Shown: one piece after another, positions 1-7,803 of the stretch
Layout: every line of letters starts with the position of its first letter
How positions within the stretch are numbered: position 1 is the first letter of the stretch
Source of the DNA: ZC4RG30 sp963777735
GTDB taxonomy: Bacteria; Pseudomonadota; Gammaproteobacteria; Steroidobacterales; Steroidobacteraceae
DNA length: 64,000 bases
Reading direction: 5' to 3'
Assembly (NCBI GenBank): GCA_963777735.1
Contig: CAVZRQ010000008.1
Span: 1 to 64,000 of the forward strand
Notes under the pieces: model-generated
Told to the model about the DNA's origin: nothing
The model's input: the letters and a program-made list of their open reading frames with translations, nothing else
Databases searched by the model: none
Position numbers and translations under genes: made by a program

Positions 1-21
1 ACTTACGCTTCTCACGTAAGT
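1..21. repeat. perfect 7-bp inverted repeat with 7-nt loop
   Basis: ACTTACG (1-7) is followed by a 7-nt loop and by CGTAAGT (15-21), its exact reverse complement. A 7-nt loop on a short stem resembles a tRNA anticodon arm, which is a common attachment-site core. No other tRNA arm can be seen because the window starts here. Confidence 0.5.
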
Positions 22-24
22 TCA

Positions 25-46
25 TTGTGGGCCAGTTTGTGGGCCA
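25..46. repeat. two direct copies of TTGTGGGCCA, 12-bp period
   Basis: The 10-mer TTGTGGGCCA occurs at 25-34 and again at 37-46. Closely spaced short direct repeats of this kind can be recombinase arm sites, but no recombinase gene is visible here, so the function is unassigned. Confidence 0.45.
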
Positions 47-445
47 CTTATTTGATCCCCTCAATTCCTTGGATATTTTGCGTCTCGTTGACGCGATTTC
101 GGCATGCAATGAAAGTCTCCACATTGGAAGCTAGTACGAGCATCCAGAAGCGCTTTCAATCAGGTCGCGTGATTAGCATGTAGCCGTTGAATTGCTGCAG
201 CGCGAATGTTAACAGCGCAGAGTTATCTTAAGTTTGGCCTTCTGCGGTGTGCGATGAGTTACCGACATCGGTGTCATTGCTGAAGACCAGATGACTTCCC
301 CACAGCGATTGAAATCGCTTGTCCTTGTTTTGCTCGTTGAGCTCGGTGGGATCTGGTTCTGGGGGCACCCTCCAATCGATTCCCGACACTTCTGTGGCAT
401 CGCTTGCCGTCACGATACCCAGGGACGATGTTTCACAAAAGGCGT

Positions 446-1305
446 TTACGACGCCTGCGATCGTTCCGTTGCAAAGCCGGGGGGCGCGGAGAGGCGGGGA
501 GCTAGAACCAGCAGTTCGCTCGCGCGACGTTTAACCTGCGCGTAGTACGTCAGACTCTTCCGATAGATCGGCAGGCCGGAGTAGAACCGCTCAATTTCCG
601 GCGCATCATCGTATGTCAGGATCCAATTGCACCTTAGCCTTCGGATAATCCGCGAGAGCGCAAGGTGGTCGCTAGGTGTGTAGAAATTGGTGTAGAGCTC
701 CTTACCCTTCGCAAAATAGGGAGGGTCAATATTCATCAGCGACCGCTTCGGTAGGGCTTTCGCCCACATCGGGATGCAGAGGCCGGCGTCGAGGCGCGTG
801 ATGCGCACGACATCCTTGTATGTGGCGATTCTTTGCACTTTCGCTATAAGCTCGGACTTGTTGAAGCGGCAGTCAAGTTTATAGGCGCCATCCTGCGCCT
901 TGCCCCCAATAACTCCGCCCTCAAGAATGCCCGACCTATTTGTGCGATTCAGAAACAGCGTCGCAAATGCAAGCGGAAGCAGGCGTGGGCGTGACTGATG
1001 GAAAACCTCTTTTTGACGCCGCCAGCCGGCCATGCTCACCCGGGTCTTCTCAATCAACTCGCAGAGGTTATCTGGTTGGGTCAGCGAGACCTTCCACAAG
1101 GCGTAAATCGCTGGATCAATGTCGTTCAGCCACAATTCCGACACATGACCCTCAAGCAGTAGCTTCCAAGCAAGACCAGCTCCGCCTGCAAAAGGTTCCG
1201 CGTAGACGCCACTCGCGAGGTTGTTGGCCCGAAGTAGATCGATCACAAACGGAGAGAGTGCGTCTTGCCACCAGGATAGCGAAGTGGGGAATCGGTGACT
1301 GGCAT
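446..1305 (-). CDS. D12-class adenine-specific DNA methyltransferase (Dam family), frameshifted near its start
   Basis: This protein should transfer a methyl group from S-adenosylmethionine to N6 of adenine in DNA. In the long frame (GTG at 1246) the SAM-binding motif EPFAGGAG lies at about residues 17-24 and the catalytic DPPY at 174-177. The family's N-terminal motif LRYPGGK is also present but in another frame, starting from ATG 1305 and ending at a stop at 1243-1245. One missing base between about 1250 and 1268 would join the two parts into a 286-residue protein, normal for solitary Dam-like enzymes. It lies next to a ParB-fold gene on the same strand. Function is well supported; the break could be a real mutation or a sequence error. 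The target site cannot be read from sequence. Confidence 0.8.
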
Positions 1306-1348
1306 GACCTAAGAATATCTAACAAACCGCATTCTGGCCAGACTCGCG

Positions 1349-2681
1349 TTAAATCAAGTCCAGCATCATTTTCAGGGATGGTTCCCAGTTGTCCCACACT
1401 GCTATAAGGCCGGGCCTGCTTGGAACTTGAGCTGCATGCACAGCGGCTCCCAGCGCATCGAGACTGAATGCGGCAGCAGTATTTGAACCGGCCGTGCGCA
1501 TAACTTGCAGCTTTTTTTGATCCACCCCGTCCTTATTGAGCAGCGCATCGATGCATGCGGCGATCAATTGATTGTCGGTCATCCGAGGGCGATATTTCTT
1601 GTGATTGTCCGCATAGAGATAAAGAACCCGCTCTATCACGGCACGCAGCAGATAATTTGCCGAGTAATAGTAGCCGTCATCCGGTCTAAGGTTTCGGAGC
1701 TCCCACAGCAGACGTTGCAGAGCCTTGTCTTTATTCTTGGTCACGAACTCAGGCGTCACAACATATGGCCGGCGATCAGGATGCCGTGGATGGCGCGCAG
1801 GTATCTTCTTCTTTACAGCGTTTAAAGGCGCGGCTGGGGGCGGCGTCGGGACCGCGAGCGGGGGGACTCGTCAGAATCCGCTGCGAGTTCAGCTCCTGGC
1901 TATACTTCTGTCGCGCCGCCGAATCGCTGCGGGAGTGCACCCGCCCTGGCTTTCCTCCTGTTTTCGGGATTGCATCAAGAACGAACTGGCGAAGCGCCTC
2001 ATCGACCTGCGCCGGATCATGCGTAAAGCTCAGTGTGCTGCGACTTGCGAGCCCCAGAGCAGTCCGCACATTGGGACTTCCCAGATACCTAGTCAAAGTT
2101 GTGAGTGGGATCCGCTTTCGCTGTCCTTCGTCAATCCACCCTAATTCTTCAGCACGATCGAGAATCTCCAGGGCAAGCTGATCAGGTGATCCACCGCGAG
2201 AGAATCTCGTCTTTTGTTGAGGATTCCAAGGGCGGGTGCCGGCTCCGTCTTGTTCCCCTAGGTGACGCAGTTCTAACCACGGTCGCGCTGCATCGAGGTC
2301 GCGGAATACAATGACTTCAAAGGACTTCGCTAAGGCAGCTCTTCCTTCGATAGCTTCTATTGCCTTCTGAGCTGTTGGATTAGGAGCTTTGCGCGGGTCG
2401 ATGAGCACCTTCAGCGCGGAAGCGCGTCGATTGCCCTCTGCGACTATGAAGTGACCTGGGTTGCCTGGCATTTCGATCACACCAATACCATCCAAGGGGC
2501 TGATACCACCCTTCTTGGCGATGTCCTTTGCCAACACCAGCACGCGCTCAGACTTGAAAAGCTCGGCGATGATTTCTGGTTCATTCTCGATAGGGTCAAA
2601 CCGAGGATTCTGGGGGTTTAGATGCAGCCGATTGAGTGCTACATCATTCAGCCGCTTATAAGGGGCGATCACCTTGGCCAT
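1349..2681 (-). CDS. ParB/Srx-fold nuclease-like protein, frameshifted
   Basis: The N-terminal part (from ATG 2681) carries a ParB/sulfiredoxin-type fold: a NPRFDP segment near residue 25 and the diagnostic EGNRRASALK at 82-91. The first frame runs out at 1776. A second frame continues (about 1820-1349) with a basic stretch KKKIPARH and then a helical region that looks like the C-terminal domain of long ParB-like proteins found in defence or prophage loci. Removing one base, most simply from the G run at about 1836-1840, gives one protein of 443 residues. It is too divergent and isolated to be the chromosome-partition ParB. It precedes the methyltransferase on the same strand. Molecular role unknown; a DNA-binding or nucleotide-dependent function is inferred from the fold. 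Confidence 0.65.
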
Positions 2682-3227
2682 AAAACCTCGGTTGCCGTGG
2701 CTATTCGAAATCGTTGTTTGGCAACTGGGCCGATTCTGCTTTAGCTCTGGCAGTCTTGCTAGGGGGGCGATAACCCTCTAATTGAACGAGTTGCGGCGCA
2801 AAGTGTGAGCGCGTTCTAAGTTCATGGAGAATTGGACACCTTTGCACTCTGTATCCCATCTAGCAACGGAGGGATACCTGTAACCAAGCCGCTGTTCGCC
2901 TCTACGGGTACCGGCGACGGCAGTGTCGGGAATGCGGTCGCACGTGGACTGTTAGACCAAATAAGCTTGGTCGTCCGCGTCATCGACTTGCTTCCTCTCC
3001 ACTGAGGCGTGTCTTGGTTAACGGCTTGGCCTAGAGGCAGTTACATTCACTGCGCAGCAGCGTTGAACGTTCGCTAACTGCGTGGGTGAGGGCGACAAGA
3101 CCAGCACTTGGGTCCAGTTCCTCGAGCGCGATCCGCTGGAGCGCAGGCACTGGTGCGAATCCATGCCCAGCGACTCGCGGTTCTGCGAGAGCCCCGCCAT
3201 CGGCACAAACGTCTGCCGGTGCAGCAA

Positions 3228-3241
3228 TGCAAACGATTGCA
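3228..3241. promoter_or_regulatory. LacI-family operator, distal copy
   Basis: TGCAAACGATTGCA is a near-perfect palindrome with the AANCGNTT core recognised by LacI/GalR-family repressors. It sits 69 bp upstream of the receptor ATG and exactly 32 bp, about three helical turns, from a second copy. Confidence 0.6.
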
Positions 3242-3259
3242 AAATCTATTGCTGCGATA

Positions 3260-3273
3260 CGCAAACGATTGCA
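3260..3273. promoter_or_regulatory. LacI-family operator, proximal copy
   Basis: CGCAAACGATTGCA differs from the distal copy only in its first base. In-phase paired sites on one face of the helix suggest cooperative binding. No LacI-family gene lies in the window, so the regulator must be encoded elsewhere. Confidence 0.6.
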
Positions 3274-3309
3274 TTATCAACCCAGAACAATCATCCGGGG
3301 GGTATTGCG

Positions 3310-5415
3310 ATGGCCGGCAACACAGGCAAGATTCTTGGCGTCACTCTGATTGCCGCGAATTCCGCGGTGGCAGCAGCTCAGGGAGCAGCTGCCGAATCGG
3401 GGACGCCGCGCACGGCTGAACTCGAGGAGGTGGTGGTCACGGCCCAGAAGGCCGGCAACCAGCAACTGCACACCGTCCCGCTGGCCATCCAGGTGTTCTC
3501 CGACGAAGAGCTGCGGGAAAAGAACATCACCAGCATCGGTGACCTGGTATCCGCCATTCCGGGCGCGTCCGAGGGTTTCCGGCAGTCCGGTGCGTCGCGC
3601 TTCTACAACCTGCGCGGCGCAGTGACCTCCAATGGCGACTCGCCAATCGGCTATTACCTCGACGACGTGCCCTTCATCGTCACGAACTTCGGCATCGCGC
3701 CGCCAGTGCGGTTCCTGGACATGGAGCGCGTCGAGGTCCTGCGCGGGCCGCAGGGCACGCTGTATGGTCAGGGCGCATCGGGCGGTGTGTTCATCTTCCA
3801 CACCCGCGATCCGAACCTGACGGAGGTGGAGTACGCGGCGGAGGCAGAGACGTCCAGCACCAACGGTGCGGGCGGCATGAACTGGGGGCTGGCCGGCGCC
3901 GTCTCCGTGCCGCTCATCGAGGACAAGCTCGCGCTGCGTGTGAGCGGTGGACTCTCGGAGAATCCCGGCTGGGCAGATGCCTACTACGGGCCTTTCGACA
4001 GCACTCCCGATGACACGAACGTCAACAAGTCGACCAACGACGACCTGCGCGCCGTGGTCATGTACAAACCGACCGAAAACATGACCCTGCGCGGCCAGTA
4101 CTGGCGCTTCCGTCCGGAGCAGGACTTCACGGGATTCACCGCGTCGGTCGATCCGCCGTTCTTCCAGAACACCGCCGGGCAGGACAGCTTCGCCAACGGC
4201 GACTTCAAGCTCTGGAGCCTCACGGCGGTGGTGGATTTCGATCGCTTTTCGGTCACCAGCGCCACGAGCAACCTCGAAGGCGCCTTCGGCATCAACATCC
4301 CGATCTCGCCGGCCGGGTTCTTCTCCAGCCAGTTCTTCCCCGAGATGTTCGCCCAGGAACTGCGCGCCAACTCCACGGGCCCGGGTCCGTGGCACTGGGT
4401 GGTCGGCGGCGCGTACCAGAATGGCGAAGGGCCGCAGTCGAACCAGCTGGAGATTCCGCCCGTCGTCTCGATCAATGCCGACAACAACGCACTCACGGAA
4501 AACTGGGCGGTGTTCGGCGAACTGAGCTACGACCTGTTCGACGGCAAGCTGGTGCCGCTCGTGGGCCTGCGCCACTACAGCGATGACCGCAGCTTCCAGG
4601 ATGCCTCCAGCACCGTGCCGACGAAGGAGAAGGAGAACACGTGGCGCGTGAACCTGACCTACCTGCCCAATGACTACTGGACGATGTTCGTCTCGGCGGC
4701 CACCGGCTTCCGGCCGGGCATCGTGCAGTCGCAGGTGCAGGTGCAGTCGCTGACCCTCAATGGCATTCCGGCCAGCGTCACGCTGCAGCCGGAGTCGTCG
4801 CGCAACTACGAGCTCGGCCTGCGCTGGCGCAACCCGGAGCTGGGACTGAACCTGGGCCTGAACCTCTACCAGCTCGAGTACGACAACCTGCAGACCAGCG
4901 CCGTGGGCGCCATCTCCGGCGTCAATGGCTTCACCAACTTCGGTGACGCGACCACGAAGGGCGTGGACATCGAGTTCCGGTGGCAGACGCCGATCGACGG
5001 CCTGAGCTTCGGCGCAGTGGGCAACTTCAACGACAGCGAATACGACTCGGTGAACCAGATCATCGCGGCCGCGCAGCCGCTGCTGCGTCCGGGCGCCCGG
5101 CTCATCAACACGCTGAAGTCCAACTACCGGCTGGACATGAGCTACTCCACGTTCATCGGCGGCGACTGGGAGGCCTACGGCAACCTCGGCTACAGCCGCA
5201 GCGGCAACCGGCTCAACGGCAACGGCGCCGTCGTGCAGCCGTACAGCCTGCTCAATTCAACCGTGGGTGTGCGCCGCGGGCGCTGGGAATTCGCGCTCAT
5301 CGGCTCCAACCTGGCCGACGAGCGTGGCCCCACGTTCCTCGGGACCGCTGGTCCGAACTCCGGGCAGGGACCGCTGCCGCGCACACTCGGCCTGCGGGTG
5401 CGCATGACGCACTAG
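3310..5415 (+). CDS. TonB-dependent outer-membrane receptor
   Basis: This is a gated outer-membrane channel that imports a ligand using energy from TonB-ExbB-ExbD. I chose ATG 3310 because it follows a G-rich ribosome site and opens a signal-peptide-like leader ending near AAAQG; the frame upstream is not secretory. The mature protein (about 701 residues before processing) begins with a TonB box region (LEEVVVTAQ), then a plug with the motif RVEVLRGPQGTLYG, then a C-terminal beta-barrel ending in RVRMTH. Two LacI-type operators lie just upstream, which in related bacteria is typical of carbohydrate-uptake receptors rather than iron receptors. That substrate class is an inference from the operators only. 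The downstream gene is separated by 200 bp and is not an obvious operon partner. Confidence 0.88.
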   Translation: MAGNTGKILGVTLIAANSAVAAAQGAAAESGTPRTAELEEVVVTAQKAGNQQLHTVPLAIQVFSDEELREKNITSIGDLVSAIPGASEGFRQSGASRFYNLRGAVTSNGDSPIGYYLDDVPFIVTNFGIAPPVRFLDMERVEVLRGPQGTLYGQGASGGVFIFHTRDPNLTEVEYAAEAETSSTNGAGGMNWGLAGAVSVPLIEDKLALRVSGGLSENPGWADAYYGPFDSTPDDTNVNKSTNDDLRAVVMYKPTENMTLRGQYWRFRPEQDFTGFTASVDPPFFQNTAGQDSFANGDFKLWSLTAVVDFDRFSVTSATSNLEGAFGINIPISPAGFFSSQFFPEMFAQELRANSTGPGPWHWVVGGAYQNGEGPQSNQLEIPPVVSINADNNALTENWAVFGELSYDLFDGKLVPLVGLRHYSDDRSFQDASSTVPTKEKENTWRVNLTYLPNDYWTMFVSAATGFRPGIVQSQVQVQSLTLNGIPASVTLQPESSRNYELGLRWRNPELGLNLGLNLYQLEYDNLQTSAVGAISGVNGFTNFGDATTKGVDIEFRWQTPIDGLSFGAVGNFNDSEYDSVNQIIAAAQPLLRPGARLINTLKSNYRLDMSYSTFIGGDWEAYGNLGYSRSGNRLNGNGAVVQPYSLLNSTVGVRRGRWEFALIGSNLADERGPTFLGTAGPNSGQGPLPRTLGLRVRMTH

Positions 5416-5462
5416 ATACCGTGCCCCCGACGCCGAAGGCATGGCCGCCTTCGTGCGCCAGA

Positions 5463-5494
5463 TGCGGCTCCGCCGGGCGTCCGGCGGAGCGCAT
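5463..5494. repeat. strong GC-rich hairpin downstream of the TonB receptor
   Basis: GCTCCGCCGG (5467-5476) pairs perfectly with CCGGCGGAGC (5481-5490) around a 4-nt loop, and the flanking ATGC/GCAT extend the stem past one bulged G. There is no U-tract after it, so it resembles a REP-type element or an mRNA 3'-end stabiliser more than a classical terminator. Confidence 0.55.
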
Positions 5495-5618
5495 CGCCTC
5501 CAGCATCCTCCGGCTGTTCTCCCGCACCGGCAATCGTCTGTGGTCACCCTTGTGAACACTTTCGGAATGCGTTTATCTCCGGATGTGGACTCAGACTTCT
5601 GCAGGAGTGAAAGGCACG

Positions 5619-7301
5619 ATGTTTGTGAAGCGCGCTAAGCGGGTTGTACTGCCGCTCCGATGGCTATTCCTGTGCGCGGCTCTGGGGTTGCTCGGCGCCT
5701 GCTACTACTACGCAGAAGATGAAGACGACGGAGAAGATACAGGGCCGCCACCAGTCCTGGTTTCGATTGCCGTGAGTCCTGGCGGCGGGCCGATCGCCTC
5801 GGGCCTGACGCAGCAGTTTACGGCCACTGGAACTTACGACAGCGGCTTCAGCGTGGACGAAAGCCGCCGCACAGTCTGGAGTTCATCCGATTCGCGGATC
5901 GCCACCGTCAGCAGCACTGGATTGGTGATGGCGGTGTCTACTGGCAGCACCACCATCAGCGCCACGCTGGCCGGCAAGACAGGCAGCGCCGCATTCAGCG
6001 TTTCCTCGGTGCCCTTGATGGCCATCGCCGTTACACCTCTATCGATAAGTTTGAAGCAGGGGCACACGCGGCAGTTTTCTGCCTTGGGAACCTACGCCGA
6101 CATGACGACAGGCGATATCACGCTTGCCGCGAACTGGTCCTCCAGCGACAACACCTCCGTCACGATCAGCAATGCGGTGGATTCAAAAGGTCTCGCTTCC
6201 GGTCTGGGGCCGAGCGCCCAGGCAGTGGCGATTACCGCCACCTTCAACGGCATCTCGGGTTCGGCTGCGCTGACGTTGACGGCGCCGGGCTGGCGCAGTG
6301 CGGGCGTGTTGCTGTCGCCGCGGGAAGGGCATTCGGCGACATTGCTGGCAAACGGCAAGGTGCTCATCGCCGGAGGTCGCGGGGCGTCGGGGATGCCGGT
6401 GCTGGCCAGCGAATTATTCGACCCGGCGACAGGCCTGTCGACATTTACCAACGGTGGGTTGAACTTCGGTCGCTACGGTCATACTGCTACGCTGCTGCCG
6501 AATGGCCAGGTGCTGCTCGTAGGAGCGATCGACGACAGTTTCCAGGATGCGCCGGAGTTGTATGACCCGGCAACCGGTACCTGGACCTTGGTGAACAGGC
6601 CAGGCGCCAATCGGACTGCGCACGCTTCCACGCTGCTGGCAAACGGCAAAGTGCTGATCGTTGGTGGAATCAGTGCATCGGCCCGTTGCATGGCCAGCAC
6701 GGAACTCTATGACCCAGCCACCGGTCAGTGGACGGACACGGGCAACCTGATCAGGGGCCGCTGCCTCCCCAGCGCGACGCTGGTGAATGACGGCAAGGTG
6801 TTCGTCTTCGGCGGACTGGACGCAAACTCCGCAGCGCTGGCGTACGCCGAGGTATACGACCCGGCGACGGGAAATTGGGTCAACGGTGGCACCTTGGATA
6901 GTGCGCGGTACGGCCACTCCGCGACCTTGCTGGCGAACGGAATGGTTCTCCTCGCCGGCGGCAGTGATGGTACTAAGCTGGTTGCCGATTCCGCGCTTCT
7001 CGAGCCGAACCTGGGCCACGAATTTGTCGCGGGCCGTCTCTCCACACCGCGGACCAATCACACCGCCACGCTGTTGCCGGATGGGCAGGTTCTACTGGCC
7101 GGGGGCGTGGATCCTGGAGCAGTGGCTGTCCGCAGCACGGAGCTTTATGCGGGGGTTGGCACTACCGGCGTGTGGCCCAATTCCGGAAATCTCGACCAGG
7201 GTCGAGCCGGACATACGGTCACGCTATTGCGGGATGGAACGCTGATCGTTACCGGTGGTATGGCATCCGGATTGGTGCTGAACAGTATCGAGGCGTATTG
7301 A
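5619..7301 (+). CDS. lipoprotein with two Ig-like (Big_2) domains and a Kelch-type propeller
   Basis: ATG 5619 follows a good ribosome site (GGAGTGAAAGG) and gives a 560-residue protein with a lipoprotein signal ending in LLGAC, then a very acidic linker. Two bacterial Ig-like domains follow (roughly residues 45-125 and 130-220, both with the WSSSD signature). The rest is a Kelch/galactose-oxidase-like propeller with repeats of the form ELYDPATGTW and ATLLANGKVL. Such proteins sit on the cell surface and bind glycans or other proteins; no enzymatic residues could be assigned. It has its own ribosome site between the TonB receptor and the BlaI operon. Function unknown beyond surface binding. 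Confidence 0.75.
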   Translation: MFVKRAKRVVLPLRWLFLCAALGLLGACYYYAEDEDDGEDTGPPPVLVSIAVSPGGGPIASGLTQQFTATGTYDSGFSVDESRRTVWSSSDSRIATVSSTGLVMAVSTGSTTISATLAGKTGSAAFSVSSVPLMAIAVTPLSISLKQGHTRQFSALGTYADMTTGDITLAANWSSSDNTSVTISNAVDSKGLASGLGPSAQAVAITATFNGISGSAALTLTAPGWRSAGVLLSPREGHSATLLANGKVLIAGGRGASGMPVLASELFDPATGLSTFTNGGLNFGRYGHTATLLPNGQVLLVGAIDDSFQDAPELYDPATGTWTLVNRPGANRTAHASTLLANGKVLIVGGISASARCMASTELYDPATGQWTDTGNLIRGRCLPSATLVNDGKVFVFGGLDANSAALAYAEVYDPATGNWVNGGTLDSARYGHSATLLANGMVLLAGGSDGTKLVADSALLEPNLGHEFVAGRLSTPRTNHTATLLPDGQVLLAGGVDPGAVAVRSTELYAGVGTTGVWPNSGNLDQGRAGHTVTLLRDGTLIVTGGMASGLVLNSIEAY

Positions 7302-7379
7302 ACTCTTGCGGCATGCTCAAAGACGGCAGTTGCCGCGACTCAATAGCACCAAGGCGGCCGCCACCAAAGCAACTCGAGC

Positions 7380-7407
7380 TTGACACGAACAAATACAAGT
7401 GTATTTA
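7380..7407 (+). promoter_or_regulatory. promoter of the blaI-type operon
   Basis: A perfect -35 TTGACA (7380-7385) is followed after 16 bp by a -10-like TATTTA (7402-7407). The -10 lies inside the first BlaI-type operator, so repressor binding would block polymerase. Confidence 0.6.
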
Positions 7408-7430
7408 ATAGATCAAATACAGGTGTATTA
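7391..7430. promoter_or_regulatory. tandem BlaI/MecI-type operators
   Basis: Two copies of the palindrome AATACAnGTGTATT occur at 7391-7406 and 7415-7430, directly before the repressor ATG at 7432. The TACA/TGTA half-sites are those known for BlaI and MecI. The layout predicts autorepression of the repressor-peptidase operon. Confidence 0.75.
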
Positions 7431-7431
7431 G

Positions 7432-7803
7432 ATGAAGATCAGTGAAGCAGAAGGTCACATACTGGAAGTGTTCTGGCGCAACTCCGGACCACTTAGTGCC
7501 GACGAGGTCTTCGCGGCGCTGGACAAGGGAAAGGATTGGTCGGCAGGCACCGTACGCACATTCCTGGCACGGCTGCTGAAAAAGAAGGCGCTGGCTGCCT
7601 CGCGCGACGGGCGTCGCTATCTCTATCGATCACTGATGCGGCAAGAAGACTATGCACACCAGCAGAGCCGCAACCTCATCGACCGTCTGTTTGGCGGCCG
7701 TGTAGCACCGTTCATTACGCAGTTTTCAGAGCGGGAGCGGCTAAACCGTGAAGATATCGAGGAGCTGAAACGTCTCGTGAGGAAGCTCGATCATGGACGC
7801 TGA
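7432..7803 (+). CDS. BlaI/MecI/CopY-family repressor
   Basis: This 123-residue protein has the BlaI winged-helix domain at its N-terminus (KISEAEGHILEVFWRNSGPL, then the recognition helix in GTVRTFLARLLKKKAL) and a helical C-terminal dimer arm. BlaI proteins repress their own operon until a partner M56 metallopeptidase senses a signal and causes their cleavage. That partner gene starts 11 bp before the end of this one, and two matching operators lie just upstream. No beta-lactamase gene is nearby, so the inducer need not be a beta-lactam. Confidence 0.9.
   Translation: MKISEAEGHILEVFWRNSGPLSADEVFAALDKGKDWSAGTVRTFLARLLKKKALAASRDGRRYLYRSLMRQEDYAHQQSRNLIDRLFGGRVAPFITQFSERERLNREDIEELKRLVRKLDHGR

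Larger units (their letters stand above)
1..445. other. gene-free left edge of the accessory patch
   Basis: I see no convincing coding region here; the open frames are short and overlap each other on both strands. The stretch is visibly less GC-rich than the rest of the window and lies downstream of the methyltransferase gene. Its first 50 bases contain an inverted repeat and a tandem repeat, listed separately, of the kind often seen near integration sites. No integrase is present within the window, so an element boundary is only a possibility. Confidence 0.5.
2682..3309. other. long spacer between the accessory patch and the TonB receptor
   Basis: No gene is supported here. The left part is AT-richer like the methyltransferase patch and the right part is GC-rich like the backbone, so a boundary of transferred DNA could lie in it. 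The only clear signals are two LacI-type operators at 3228-3273. An open frame runs upstream of the receptor ATG at 3310, but it has no signal peptide and is judged non-coding. Confidence 0.55.

Noticed and set aside
1..21. tRNA gene fragment
   Set aside because: The stem-loop resembles an anticodon arm, but no D-arm, T-arm or acceptor stem can be seen, and the window edge prevents a test.
1349..2681. Chromosome-partition ParB
   Set aside because: There is no ParA partner and no parS-like site, and the C-terminal half is not that of partition ParB; only the N-terminal fold is shared.
3277..4575. Long antisense frame opposite the TonB receptor
   Set aside because: It mirrors a conserved receptor and has low-complexity Arg/His/Ala content typical of antisense shadows in GC-rich DNA. 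The same applies to long frames opposite the chemoreceptor (10099-12957), the second TPP enzyme (28064-29764) and the his genes.
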